The translations under genes and the position numbers were made by a program. The notes beneath the pieces are model-generated. The model saw nothing but the letters and a program-made list of their open reading frames with translations. It did not search any database and was not told where the DNA came from. DNA of 64,000 nt, taken from contig NZ_AYTW01000021.1 in the NCBI RefSeq assembly GCF_002752635.1, positions 1 to 64,000 of the forward strand, in the 5' to 3' direction. Below, one piece after another: positions 7,765 to 17,160 of this stretch; the first letter of the stretch is position 1; each line of letters starts with the position of its first letter. The stretch is from Mesotoga sp. Brook.08.105.5.1 (lineage in GTDB: Bacteria; Thermotogota; Thermotogae; Petrotogales; Kosmotogaceae).

Positions 7765-8900
7765 TTACGCAAGATGGTCTTCTTCGAACTCTTCGATTGT
7801 CCGATACTTCTTCACCTGGACGTTGTTTTCGTCATAGAGCAATCTGTACTCTTCCATTGCTTCGTCGAAGGTCCTCGCCGACCGCTGTAAATCGTTGATA
7901 TCGAAGTGCTTCATCAGATCGATAGACACGCCTTCGTACTCCTCTCTCATTTCATCGTAGAATCGCTGGCAACTTGCGGCCGTCATGAGAGACAAGTACT
8001 TGTTGTCGGTCTTTGCGGCAAGCTCCATCTTGTTTCTCCAGTTCGAATAGATTTCCTCGTAACTACCTGTAAGAGCCTACGAATCAAGTTTCTTCTTGCC
8101 CTTAACTCTGTACTTGATCTCTTCTATCTTCTCCCCCGTACACCGCAAAAGCGAAGTTGCGCTCTCTTTAATTGAACGCAGTGTATCGGCCTCGATGAGT
8201 CGTCTGTAATGACCTGGAAATCCAATCGGTAATTCCCGCATCCTTTCGATCTCTTCAGGTATGTGTCTAGACCCAAGACTTACATATGACTTGTTGATTA
8301 GATACATGATCATTTCGATAGAGTTGATCAGTTTGGGCGACTAGTATTTGACTCTTCCGGACTCTTCACTCAGAACCAACTCTGCGTAAGTCTTCTGACC
8401 CTACCCGAAATGCATCAATATATTCCTCAGGTCGTGTTAATTCAGCAGGCTGTTCAGACGTTCCATAGCTTTACCGCGAAGCTCCATAAACCTCTGAAGT
8501 TGCTTGTAGTCACGGTAGTAGACGATGTTCAGGTCCATCAGCCTTGAGATGTATGGTGTCGAATATTTAGCCATGTCTTCAAGCTGCTGCCAGCTCGTGC
8601 AGTAGATATCATGAGCAACGTCTCCCAAAATGAAGGATGAACCTATTCTGTATCCTTTCAAATCGTTTATTCAATGAAGAGATCTAAATCAGACTTGTCG
8701 TGTATGTCTCCAGTGGCGAATGAACCATAGATGCCGACGAACGCTACCGAGTCCGGGTTGACACGCTTCGATTTCTCAATCACCGCCTTGATGATCCTCT
8801 CGTTCTTAATCACTAGAGCCTCTTTGATCTTCTCATCCACAACATCCGCTCCATTCTGCATACTGACTTCACTCACCTGGTTATTGCCAACATAACTCAT
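7765..8900 (-). pseudogene. Nucleotidyltransferase-family gene, broken by several stops and one frameshift
   Basis: Read from ATG 8900 (GGGAGC upstream), the frame encodes a minimal nucleotidyltransferase domain with GIYGSFATGDIHDKSDLDLF, the G-S-x11-D-x-D metal-binding signature. A frameshift near 8665 moves the frame to KGYRIGSSFILGDVAHDIYC. The rest reads on in a single frame interrupted by a TAA at 8434-8436 and three TAG codons (near 8406, 8341 and 8073), to a stop at 7765. Protein-like sequence continues on both sides of each stop, for example KKKLDS then ALTGSYEEIYSNW. About 370 codons once formed one gene. The likely role was nucleotide transfer, perhaps to an antibiotic or protein; the substrate is unknown. 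Confidence 0.75.
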
Positions 8901-9128
8901 TCAGCTCCCGCAAGTTAGTTTACAGGACGATTCTATCAAGTGGAGCGGATTTATGTTGACAAACAATACTGTGCTCCATGCAATCACAGGCGATCTCCAG
9001 GAAAGGATAAGAGCTGCTAGATTCATCTGAAGAGGCATAGGGTGGGAACCTCCAGCTGCGTTCAGGTCGATGATGTTACACTTGGAATGGAGAATCTCAA
9101 GCAACATGAAAGAGGCGGGGTGTGAACT

Positions 9129-9959
9129 TTGCTGGGAGCAATTGTCGGCGATATCGTCGGGTCGAGATTTGAGTTCAATAATCACCGAAGCAAGGCCTTT
9201 GAACTATTCACAGATGAGTGCTTTGCTACGGACGATAGTATAATGAGCCTTGCCGTTGCCAAAGCGATCATGGAAACTGAGAAGGTTGTTGACAAATCGC
9301 GAGAAGACTACAGGCTGAGTATGTGCTATAACCGTCTGCTAAGAGAGCTTACAGTGAAATATATGCAGCAGATCGGTCGAAATTATCCTAACTGCGGTTA
9401 TGGGGGAATGTTTGGAAGATGGATATTCAGCGCCAACCCTCGGCCGTACAATAGCTTCGGCAACGGAGCTGCTATGCGCATTGGCCCTGTGGGATTCACT
9501 GCGCGAAATGAATTGGAAGCGATAAGCCTCTCAAAAACGATAACCTCTGTCACTCACGACCACCCGGAAGGCATAAAGGGGGCTGAGGCGACTACCATTG
9601 CCATTTTCCTTGCGCGTCAAGGCTTCTCAAAGCGGGATATTCGCGTCAGGATCTCAAGAGATTACTACTCTCTGGATTTCACAATCGACGAGATTCGTCC
9701 ATCATATGACTTCAATGAAACCTGTCAGGAAACAGTACCACAGGCCATACAGTGCTTCCTCGAATCAAATTCATTTGAAGACGCCATTCGCACGGCAGTT
9801 TCGCTTGGCGGAGACACCGACACAATCGCAGCAATAACCGGAGCGATAGCCGAAGCTTACTACAGCATACCGTATGAAATAAGAACCAAGGCACTGCACT
9901 ATCTAGACAAAGAACTCCTCGCGATCTTCTTTGAATGGGAAGCCCTCCTGAAATCATAA
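9129..9959 (+). CDS. ADP-ribosylglycohydrolase family protein
   Basis: The 276-residue protein has the DraG/ARH fold signatures. An N-terminal GAIVGDIVGSRFE is followed by a metal-binding TDDSIMSLAVAKA (about residues 35-48), then GNGAAMRIGPVGF and a C-terminal second metal motif SLGGDTDTIAAITGAIAEAYY. All expected metal-ligand Asp residues are present. Members remove ADP-ribose from arginine or other acceptors, reversing ADP-ribosylation, or cleave related metabolites. The TTG at 9129 lies eight bases after GAGGCGGGG and starts exactly at the conserved N-terminus. No ADP-ribosyltransferase is adjacent. Confidence 0.88.
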   Translation: MLGAIVGDIVGSRFEFNNHRSKAFELFTDECFATDDSIMSLAVAKAIMETEKVVDKSREDYRLSMCYNRLLRELTVKYMQQIGRNYPNCGYGGMFGRWIFSANPRPYNSFGNGAAMRIGPVGFTARNELEAISLSKTITSVTHDHPEGIKGAEATTIAIFLARQGFSKRDIRVRISRDYYSLDFTIDEIRPSYDFNETCQETVPQAIQCFLESNSFEDAIRTAVSLGGDTDTIAAITGAIAEAYYSIPYEIRTKALHYLDKELLAIFFEWEALLKS

Positions 9960-10020
9960 AAACTGTCGATAGCGAGATTTCGATTTGACCGTGGTAGGGG
10001 GTAGCGGGTAGGGGGTAGGA

Positions 10021-10139
10021 AAGAGCGGAATAAGACGCAAGGCGCCGGAAAGCATCGGCGGACGCAAGGCTGGCGAAGACCACGCCAGGTCGCAATGCCC
10101 GGAGAAGCATCCGGGGACGCAAGGCCCGCTTCGCGGGGA
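10021..10139. repeat. Dispersed repeat D, copy 1
   Basis: GGAATAAGACGCAAGGCGCC, AAGCATCGGCGGACGCAAGG and CAGGTCGCAATGCCC recur in the same order at 10434-10525. Copy 1 has an extra internal CCGGAGAAGCATCCGGGGAC segment. Confidence 0.85.
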
Positions 10140-10210
10140 TGAAAACTCTTGGAGAGCAAAAGAAGCTAGTTCGCCGTTGAACGGTTATCCGTTCTCCGCC
10201 GAAAAAACCT

Positions 10211-10246
10211 GTTCTTCGTTCCAGAGCGAGGATCTGTTCTTCGTTC
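10211..10246. repeat. Repeat E, inverted copy of 6266-6298
   Basis: GTTCTTCGTTCCAGAGCGAG and the following bases match the reverse complement of 6266-6298 over 33 identical positions. Confidence 0.85.
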
Positions 10247-10433
10247 CTAGATCCGCTGTACGCTGAAAGCTCAGTTGCCAGTTCTCAGTTCCGAGTTGCA
10301 AGCATAAGAACCGTAGTGCGCTTAAAAGCGGAGAACCCGCTGATCGCTTGTAAAAGCTCAGTTGCAAGTTACAAGTTGTGAGTTGTAAGGGAAGCAAAAG
10401 GCCGGGGTTGGGGGTAGCAATGTGCGGGTCGGA

Positions 10434-10525
10434 AAGAACGGAATAAGACGCAAGGCGCCTGAAAGCATCGGCGGACGCAAGGCTTGGAAGAACATCCCAG
10501 GTCGCAATGCCCGCTTCGCGGGGAA
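10434..10525. repeat. Dispersed repeat D, copy 2
   Basis: Second, shorter copy of the element at 10021-10139, in the same orientation, again ending in CCCGCTTCGCGGGG, a small perfect hairpin. Confidence 0.85.
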
Positions 10526-10860
10526 AGAGCCGCTTGCAAGTTAACGTGCAGAACGCCTGAACAGGTGTACCAAACAGAAGCCCCAAACATGAGCATATTG
10601 GGGCAGGCTCTACGGGATGACAATGTCATAAGGTTATGCAATTCTTTTGTAGGGGCGAACGGCTGTTCGCCCGAAAGATTCCGACCAGGAGCTTTGTCGG
10701 AATGACGGCATTTAACGTTCCTTTACTTTAGGGCTTACAACTTGGAACTGACAACTTGCAACTGCTCCATCTCGAGGACGGCGGACCGTTGACGGACAAA
10801 GTTGTTTTTCATCAGCGATCAGCGGGTCTTTGTTCTTAAGCGCGCAGCGGATCTTCAGGA

Positions 10861-10902
10861 GCCAGTCACCTTCGGTGGCCAGTCAGGCTTCGCCTGGCCA
10901 GT
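10861..10902. repeat. 42-bp dispersed repeat B, copy 2
   Basis: Identical to 5329-5370. After the shared part both copies continue with different GCCAGT-containing sequence, as if the word were being extended by slippage. Confidence 0.85.
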
Positions 10903-11235
10903 CTCGCCAAATCGGTTTGGTGTTCTTATAGTTTTTCTCGCCACTGCTTGCAGTGACTGTCACCACGAAGTGGTATTGGCGAAGGCGAAGCCTTCACTGG
11001 CGTCGATGATCTTTGCCTTTTGACTGGCCTGCGCCAGCAGACTGGCTTTTGCTTTTCTCCTTATGGCTTTCTCCGAAACTAGCTAATGTTTCGAAATAGT
11101 ATGTGTTATTAACTTTCGTAACCGGATCTAGCGTGAAATAATTGTATATATGTATTGTCATTATAGAATGCCGGCGGTCAAACAGTTTTCTCTTCGTAAA
11201 CGCCCGTATTTGCACTTGATTGGCCTTGGCTGACT

Positions 11236-11264
11236 TTGGAATTGGATATTGAAGTGTCTATAAT
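11236..11264 (+). promoter_or_regulatory. Promoter of the peptide/oligosaccharide ABC operon
   Basis: TTGGAA (11236-11241) and TATAAT (11259-11264) are 17 bases apart, close to the sigma-70 consensus, and stand 43 bases before the substrate-binding protein start. Confidence 0.7.
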
Positions 11265-11306
11265 ATTAATGATGTATCAAAACCTGTAAAAAAGGGGGGG
11301 GAACTA

Positions 11307-12956
11307 ATGAAAAAGGTTATAGTAATCTTGACCATCGCATCACTGGTGATTTCAGCAAGTTTGTTTGCCACCGAAATAAAGAGGGGAGGGACCCTCAGGA
11401 TCACCTCCATTAAACAGGGTATCCTGATCGAAAACTTCAACCCCTTCTCCCCAAATACCAACGAGATGGCTATCGGAGGTTTTTACGAGACTCTTATCTA
11501 CTTCAATCCCATGACCGGAAGGATCATGAACTGGCTTGCAGAAAGCTATGAGTGGTCCGACGACCTTCTAGAACTGACTTTCAACCTGAGAGAGGGCGTT
11601 TTGTGGAACGATGGGATGCTCTTTACTGAGAAAGACGTTCTGTTTACTGTAGAACTGGGAAGAGAGAATAGGGCGCTAGACGTCGCAAGTCTTTGGTCGA
11701 CGGGAGTCACCGGAGTTCGATCGGACAAGCCGATGACCGTCACATTCGAGTTTTCGGAGGTCGATACAACAATTATTCAGAGATTCTCCAGTGTCTTCAT
11801 AGTTCCAGAGCACATCTGGTCTAAAGTCGATGATCCTCTAACCTGGATAGGCGAAGGAATCCCCGTAGGCACCGGACCGTTTATTCTGAAGGAAGGCTCA
11901 TTCAGCGAACAGTCGTTCAGCGTGGTTAGAAATCCAAATTACTGGCAGATAGGCGAAGACGGTAAACCTCTTCCTTACATAGACGAAGTCCTTACGCTAA
12001 CCACAACCAACGAGCAGGTTTCCCTAAGACTCGCCAGGGGCGAATTCGACTGGGCGGGCTACTTTGTTGCCAATATCGATGAGGTATTTGTAAAGGCCGA
12101 TCCCGAGCACTTCAAGTACTGGCTTCCCGAAGGAAACCTCGTTTTCCTCAATCTAAACAACCTTAAGTGGCCCTTCGACAGCTACAATGTGAGAGCAGCG
12201 ATAGCTGCGGCGATCGATCCAATAGAGATAACTAGAATAATGGCGAGTGGAGCCGTCCCTGCTTCGCTGGCCGGTGTCAAAGCGAGCTATCTCAGACTTG
12301 CAGAAGAGGGGCTCAAGGAGTACGGCATCGAATTCGACCCCGATTACGCAAGCTATCTGCTCGAGAAAGAAGGCTACAAGCTTAACAGGAACGGGATCTA
12401 CGAAAAGGACGGCAAGGCCCTCTCGTTGAATCTCTATGTCCCGACGGGGTGGACCGACTGGATAATGGGAGCCGAAGAGGTGGCAAGACAACTGAAAGAG
12501 GTCGGAATCGAGGCTATCGTTACTCTGGCCGCCTGGCCTTCTCCTTACAAAGACATGATGTTCAACGGAAACTACGAGATGCTTTTCGGGATCTCCGTTA
12601 CGGGAACCAGTCCCTATTATCAGTTCGACAACTGGGTACATTCAAAGCACTGGGCGCCGATTGGAGAAAACGCGGGTAATTACTACGGAATGCGTTACAA
12701 AAACGACAGGATCGACGAACTCCTCGACAGCTATAAGAAACAGACCGATCCACAGGTTCAGGATAAGATTATGGAGGAAGTTATAAGCATCTTCCTGAGG
12801 GATCTTCCCTCTGTACCAATGTTCTTCAATCCTGTGTGGTTCGAGTACAGCACAAGGAATTTCGTCGGCTGGCCCAATGCCGACAATCCCTATGCCGAAC
12901 CCAGACCGACAGGCATGGACAAGATGCCCATCTTGCTTTCTATACACTTGAGGTAA
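11307..12956 (+). CDS. ABC transporter substrate-binding protein, family 5 (SBP_bac_5)
   Basis: The 549-residue exported protein has a signal peptide (residues 1 to about 22, ending SLFA) and the family-5 layout: RGGTLRI at the mature N-terminus, WLAESYEWSDDLLELTFNLR, LREGVLWNDGMLFTEKDVLF and VGTGPFIL. The lipobox Cys is absent, so it is secreted or periplasmic rather than a lipoprotein. Family-5 proteins bind peptides, nickel or, often in Thermotogota, oligosaccharides; the ligand cannot be told from sequence. ATG 11307 follows a strong purine-rich site (AAAGGGGGGGGAAC). It heads a five-gene importer operon with its own promoter and is followed by an intercistronic hairpin. Confidence 0.93.
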   Translation: MKKVIVILTIASLVISASLFATEIKRGGTLRITSIKQGILIENFNPFSPNTNEMAIGGFYETLIYFNPMTGRIMNWLAESYEWSDDLLELTFNLREGVLWNDGMLFTEKDVLFTVELGRENRALDVASLWSTGVTGVRSDKPMTVTFEFSEVDTTIIQRFSSVFIVPEHIWSKVDDPLTWIGEGIPVGTGPFILKEGSFSEQSFSVVRNPNYWQIGEDGKPLPYIDEVLTLTTTNEQVSLRLARGEFDWAGYFVANIDEVFVKADPEHFKYWLPEGNLVFLNLNNLKWPFDSYNVRAAIAAAIDPIEITRIMASGAVPASLAGVKASYLRLAEEGLKEYGIEFDPDYASYLLEKEGYKLNRNGIYEKDGKALSLNLYVPTGWTDWIMGAEEVARQLKEVGIEAIVTLAAWPSPYKDMMFNGNYEMLFGISVTGTSPYYQFDNWVHSKHWAPIGENAGNYYGMRYKNDRIDELLDSYKKQTDPQVQDKIMEEVISIFLRDLPSVPMFFNPVWFEYSTRNFVGWPNADNPYAEPRPTGMDKMPILLSIHLR

Positions 12957-12970
12957 TTTGCTGGATATAG

Positions 12971-12994
12971 CTCGCGGGCCCTAGTGCCCGCGAG
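12971..12994 (+). terminator. Intercistronic hairpin after the family-5 binding protein
   Basis: CTCGCGGGC (12971-12979) and GCCCGCGAG (12986-12994) form a perfect 9-bp stem with a six-base loop, followed by GCTTATTCAT. The T tract is poor, so it probably acts as a partial terminator or 3'-end stabiliser that keeps the binding protein more abundant than the permeases. Confidence 0.7.
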
Positions 12995-13066
12995 GCTTAT
13001 TCATATTCACGAGAGGGGGTAAGGAAGGCTCGCTTTCCTCAAGAGAGAGACGCTTTCTAAACAGCA

Positions 13067-14047
13067 TTGGCTTACTTCGCTAGAAAGATCGGATTGTTGC
13101 TCTTCGCCTTGTTTGTTGCAGTCACTCTGAATTTCTTCATTCCGAGAATGATGCCCGGTGATCCTGCGCAGGATCTGATGGACAAGATGCAAGGTGTTCC
13201 TCTAGAATCACTCGAAGCAATAAGGGCTGCCTTTGGCGTCGATTCGTCCGATCCGTTGCTTGTCCAGTACGGAAAGTATCTTCTTAACCTCCTTAAGGGC
13301 GATCTGGGTATCTCTATCTCAAGATTCCCGACTCCTGTCTGGAGAGTATTGCAGGTCGCCGTACCCTGGACAGTTGGGCTGATGGGTACGGCTACGATAA
13401 TCAGCTTCTTTCTCGGCACGATAATAGGTATAGGCGTTGCGTGGAAACGTAACACGAAGCTCGCTTCCTTCACTGTCGGACTCTTTATCTTCGTGCGTTC
13501 CTTTCCATATTTCTGGCTCGGGTTGCTGCTGATATACTTTCTGGCTTTCAGGCTGCCGATATTTCCCCTCGGAAACGCCTACACACCGCAGCTTCAGAGG
13601 GGGACGATGGAATTCTTCCTCTCTGTTCTGAAACATGCGATACTTCCTGCCCTGACAATCGTTATATCTTCTATGGGGGCATGGATACTAACTATGAGGA
13701 ACAACATGATCAATGTGCTGGCCGAAGACTACATCACCGTTGCCGAAGCCAAGGGGCTCCCGCTGCGTAGGATCAAGACTCTATACGCCGCAAAAAACGC
13801 CATCCTGCCATCTATAACTGGTTTCGCAATGTCTCTGGGATTTGTCGTCGGAGGCGGCTTGCTGACCGAAATGGTCTTTGCCTATCCGGGAGTCGGGCTG
13901 ATGCTCTATCAGGCGGTTCAGAGCAAGGATTATCCTCTAATGCAGGCTATATTCCTTTTCATTTCAGTTGCCGTTCTCGTAGCCAATTTCATCGCGGATA
14001 TCGCGATTCTAATTCTCGATCCCCGTGTCCGGGACGGTGGTAAGTGA
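13067..14047 (+). CDS. ABC transporter permease, DppB/OppB type
   Basis: This 326-residue membrane protein has about six hydrophobic segments. Its N-terminus is typical of the DppB type (FARKIGLLLFALFVAVTLNFFIPRMMPGDPA), and the cytoplasmic loop that docks the ATPase reads EDYITVAEAKGLPLRRI. The first in-frame start after a stop at 13058 is TTG 13067; the Shine-Dalgarno sequence is weak (GAGAGAGA, 16 bases upstream), which would lower expression relative to the binding protein. It forms the translocation pore with the next gene product. Confidence 0.9.
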   Translation: MAYFARKIGLLLFALFVAVTLNFFIPRMMPGDPAQDLMDKMQGVPLESLEAIRAAFGVDSSDPLLVQYGKYLLNLLKGDLGISISRFPTPVWRVLQVAVPWTVGLMGTATIISFFLGTIIGIGVAWKRNTKLASFTVGLFIFVRSFPYFWLGLLLIYFLAFRLPIFPLGNAYTPQLQRGTMEFFLSVLKHAILPALTIVISSMGAWILTMRNNMINVLAEDYITVAEAKGLPLRRIKTLYAAKNAILPSITGFAMSLGFVVGGGLLTEMVFAYPGVGLMLYQAVQSKDYPLMQAIFLFISVAVLVANFIADIAILILDPRVRDGGK

Positions 14048-15024
14048 TGCTAAAGGACACTCTTGCTCTATTCATAGAGAATCGAAAGGCTCTGTTCGGG
14101 CTTATGATACTTGTCTTTTTCTCAGGAGTTGCTATCTTCGCCCCTTTGATCGCGCCTTACGACCCAAAGACGAACAAGGTAGATGTCCTTAGAATAGTGG
14201 ACGAAGAGATGGACAGAACCACAACCATCGAAAGGGAGAAGATCGATGAATTCACAGAACGAAGAGTCTACACTCAATCGATCGCGACCACATATGAGAG
14301 AGTAACAACAAAACTCCCGCTAAATGCAAAACCCTCAAGAGAACACTTGCTCGGAACGACGAAGGCCGGACAGGATCTCTTTTCTCAGATGGTTTACGGA
14401 ACGAGAATTACGCTTACTGTAGGGCTTGTGACAGGACTGTTCACTACTGCTCTCGCCCTCACACTCGCGCTTGTGGCCGGGTATTTCGGGGGCATTGTGG
14501 ATGACATCATCTCTCTGTTTACAAACGTCTTCCTTGTTATCCCGAGCCTCCCACTGATGATAGTCATTGCCGCGTATATAACAGTTAGGGGAGTTATTCC
14601 AATCGTCCTTATACTTGGACTCACAAGCTGGCCCTGGCCTACAAGGATACTCCGCTCTCAAGTTGTTAGTCTTAAGAACAGGGATTTCGTCAGGGTGTCA
14701 AGAGTCCTTGGTGAGAAGCCCCTCTACATAGTTTTCAGGGAGATTCTGCCCAACATGATCTCACTGGTAATGGCATCCTTTTTTACATCAACAATGGCGG
14801 CGATCATGGGAGAGGCTACCCTTGAGTTTTTGGGACTAGGCAATGTCTCGATAGTGAGCTGGGGAACGATCCTATACTGGGCTCAAAACAGTGGAGCCCT
14901 TCTGTCCGGCGCGTGGTGGTGGTTCCTCCCTCCGGGTATCTGCATTGCCTTGATCGGGACTTCGTTTGCGCTCATGAATTTTGCCATCGACGAGATCTCT
15001 AATCCCAAACTAAGAAAGAGATGA
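14047..15024 (+). CDS. ABC transporter permease, DppC/OppC type
   Basis: The 325-residue protein has the DppC layout: an N-terminal membrane helix (about residues 15-35, then FAPLIAPYDPKTNKV), a long extracytoplasmic insert rich in charged residues (about 45-100), the conserved HLLGTTKAGQDLFSQMVYGT, and an ATPase-docking loop (DFVRVSRVLGEKPLYIVFREIL). ATG 14047 overlaps the previous stop (TGATG); GTG at 14044 is a less likely alternative. The long charged insert is a known but variable feature of OppC proteins. Confidence 0.9.
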   Translation: MLKDTLALFIENRKALFGLMILVFFSGVAIFAPLIAPYDPKTNKVDVLRIVDEEMDRTTTIEREKIDEFTERRVYTQSIATTYERVTTKLPLNAKPSREHLLGTTKAGQDLFSQMVYGTRITLTVGLVTGLFTTALALTLALVAGYFGGIVDDIISLFTNVFLVIPSLPLMIVIAAYITVRGVIPIVLILGLTSWPWPTRILRSQVVSLKNRDFVRVSRVLGEKPLYIVFREILPNMISLVMASFFTSTMAAIMGEATLEFLGLGNVSIVSWGTILYWAQNSGALLSGAWWWFLPPGICIALIGTSFALMNFAIDEISNPKLRKR

Positions 15025-16016
15025 TTGAGTTGGATAGAAGCCAGATGACTCCTTTACTTCAGTGCAAGGATCTTGTGGCCGGTTACAGGATCAAGAGCGG
15101 CTTCGTCCATGCTGTGGACGACGTCTCATTCGACCTCGATAGAGGTGGCTTCCTGGGCATCGCCGGTGAATCGGGATGCGGAAAATCAACACTGGCCTAT
15201 GCGATCATGAGACTTCTCAAAGATAACGCCATTATAGAAAGCGGCAGTCTGATTTTTAAGGGCATCGATCTGGTGAAACTCAACGAAGAGCAGATGAAGA
15301 AGATACGATGGGTCGATATTTCGATGGCGTTCCAGTCTGCCATGAATGCACTCAACCCGGTTCTTTCAGTCGGTGAGCAGCTCATTGATGCAATACATGC
15401 CCACAGAGAAGCATCGCAATCAAACGCTCGCGACAGGGCTATCGAAGTGTTGAAGCTGGTAGACATTCCTAGAGATAGGTTCGACTCTTACCCTCATCAG
15501 CTATCGGGAGGGATGAAACAGAGGGTTATGATTGCTATGGCGCTGATCCTGAACCCCGAGTTGATTATTATGGACGAACCGACGACAGCGTTGGACGTTG
15601 TCGTGCAGCGAACGATAATCGAAAAGATACAGGAGCTGAGGAAGACTCTGGGTTTCTCGGTAATATTCATCACCCACGATCTCTCATTGCTTGTGGAGAT
15701 CAGCGACACTCTGGCCATCATGTACGCAGGTAAGATAGTGGAGTATGGGTCTTCGGAATCTCTATTCAACAGTCCCTTGCACCCGTACACAAAAGGGCTG
15801 ATGAATTCCTTCCCGTCACTCACAGGCAGGATAAAACGGATGGGCGGAATCGAAGGAAAGCCTCCAGACCTTTTGAAACCGCCTGACGGTTGCAGATTTC
15901 ACCCCCGATGTCCGCTGGCAATGCCTATTTGTAGAGAGTCCTGCCCCTCGCTGGAGGAAATCGCCGATCGCCACAGCGTCGCGTGTTTTCTTCACAAAGG
16001 AGCCGAGGCCCAGTGA
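15021..16016 (+). CDS. ABC transporter ATPase, DppD/OppD type
   Basis: The 331-residue ATPase shows Walker A (GESGCGKST, about residues 54-62), a Q-loop (MAFQSAMNALNPV), the signature LSGGMKQR, Walker B (IIMDEPTTALD) and the switch His (ITHDL). The C-terminal oligopeptide-type extension [19 protein letters not shown] has four Cys residues, which ligate an iron-sulfur cluster in some family members. It overlaps the upstream permease by four bases (ATGA). It should pair with the next gene product as a heterodimeric motor. Confidence 0.93.
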   Translation: MIELDRSQMTPLLQCKDLVAGYRIKSGFVHAVDDVSFDLDRGGFLGIAGESGCGKSTLAYAIMRLLKDNAIIESGSLIFKGIDLVKLNEEQMKKIRWVDISMAFQSAMNALNPVLSVGEQLIDAIHAHREASQSNARDRAIEVLKLVDIPRDRFDSYPHQLSGGMKQRVMIAMALILNPELIIMDEPTTALDVVVQRTIIEKIQELRKTLGFSVIFITHDLSLLVEISDTLAIMYAGKIVEYGSSESLFNSPLHPYTKGLMNSFPSLTGRIKRMGGIEGKPPDLLKPPDGCRFHPRCPLAMPICRESCPSLEEIADRHSVACFLHKGAEAQ

Positions 16017-16981
16017 ACGATAACATTCTGGTTCTTGAAGGAGTCAACAAACACTTCCCCCTGAACTCTTTCAGAATGCGTGGAAAGGTTGTTCATGCAA
16101 TGGACGACGTGTCTTTTTCTCTGCGAAGAGGAGAAGTGCTCGCGATAGTTGGAGAGTCCGGCAGCGGAAAAACTACAACTGCAAACGTAATAAGCAGGAT
16201 CTACAAGCAGACTTCAGGCAGAGTAGCGTTTGAAGGAAGAGAGTTGAGCGGCACCATGTCGCGAAAAGAAGAGCTGAAACACCACAAGAGGGTCCAGATG
16301 ATATTTCAGGACCCTTTCGGAGCCTTGAATCCGACAAGAACGGTTGGCGGGATTATGGAACGGCCCTTCATAATTCACAAGATTGCAAAGGACAAAAGAT
16401 CAGTAGCGGAAAAGGTCTATAACATACTAATTCAGGTAGGCCTTGAGCCACCCGAACAGTTTACACGGAAGTTTCCCCATGAGCTTTCAGGAGGTCAGAG
16501 ACAGAGGGTGAATATCGCCAGAGCCTTCTCGATCGAACCCGAACTAATTCTGGCCGACGAGCCCACTTCAATGCTCGACGTTTCAAACAGGATGAGCATA
16601 ATGAACATGATGCTAAACCTCAAAGAGCGACATGGAGTATCCTTCATATACATAACCCACGATCTGGCCGGCGCCCGTTATATGAGCGACAGGATAATAG
16701 TCATGTATGCTGGCATGATCATGGAGATCGGTCCGGCAGAAGAGATAATTAACAGCTCTTTCCACCCTTACACAAAGCTGCTTAAATCGGCGGCGCCAGC
16801 CCCAGAAACTGGTCTAAAGCGAAAGCCTCTCATAACGGGAGGAGATATTCCCTCCCTGATCGATCCACCTAGTGGCTGCCGTTTCCATCCGCGTTGCCCA
16901 TTCGCCGGAGAAAGTTGCTCTCTCGAGATACCCCCTATGAAGAAGATCGGCGAGGACCACTATGCGAGGTGCCTTCTCTAG
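16013..16981 (+). CDS. ABC transporter ATPase, DppF/OppF type
   Basis: The protein (322 residues from GTG 16013) contains Walker [41 protein letters not shown], Walker [11 protein letters not shown] and ITHDL, with the family C-terminus [17 protein letters not shown] 16013 overlaps the stop of the preceding ATPase (GTGA) and lies ten bases after AAAGGAG; an upstream GTG at 15983 would put the ribosome site inside the gene. It is the last gene of the importer. Confidence 0.92.
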   Translation: MNDNILVLEGVNKHFPLNSFRMRGKVVHAMDDVSFSLRRGEVLAIVGESGSGKTTTANVISRIYKQTSGRVAFEGRELSGTMSRKEELKHHKRVQMIFQDPFGALNPTRTVGGIMERPFIIHKIAKDKRSVAEKVYNILIQVGLEPPEQFTRKFPHELSGGQRQRVNIARAFSIEPELILADEPTSMLDVSNRMSIMNMMLNLKERHGVSFIYITHDLAGARYMSDRIIVMYAGMIMEIGPAEEIINSSFHPYTKLLKSAAPAPETGLKRKPLITGGDIPSLIDPPSGCRFHPRCPFAGESCSLEIPPMKKIGEDHYARCLL

Positions 16982-17097
16982 TCCCGGAGTTCTTTCTTTT
17001 CTCGGTGACTCCATTTTTAACATTGATGAGACAAACGCAGAAATGCATTCCCTGATTCCGAGCAGCAAACGATAGAGATTTTTGACCGTGCCCTCTA

Positions 17098-17135
17098 GTA
17101 AAAGCAAAGACTAGCCAGTAAAGGCTCTTACCGGC
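17098..17135 (-). terminator. Likely terminator of the minus-strand repeat-protein gene
   Basis: On the minus strand GCCGGTAA (17135-17128) pairs with TTACTGGC (17121-17114) with one mismatch and is followed by TAGTCTTTGCTTTT. It lies 26 bases after the stop of the gene ending at 17161. Confidence 0.45.
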
Positions 17136-17160
17136 CAAGAAAACCGAGCCAGCGTATCGT

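Larger units (their letters stand above)
9960..11235. other. 1.3-kb gene-free, repeat-rich stretch
   Basis: No credible gene. The stretch is a mosaic of repeated words: GGGTAGCGGGTAGGGGGTAGG, AACTTGCAACTG and AACTTGGAACTG phrases, ACGGTTATCCGTTCTCCG phrases, a GGGGCGAACGGCTGTTCGCCC hairpin near 10653-10675, and the listed elements B, D and E. Open frames on either strand reflect the GC-rich repeats. Confidence 0.65.

Noticed and set aside
9712-10122. Minus-strand open frames across 9712-10641
   Set aside because: They run through repeats D and the antisense of the ADP-ribosylglycohydrolase; Arg/Ser/Leu-rich and without start signals.
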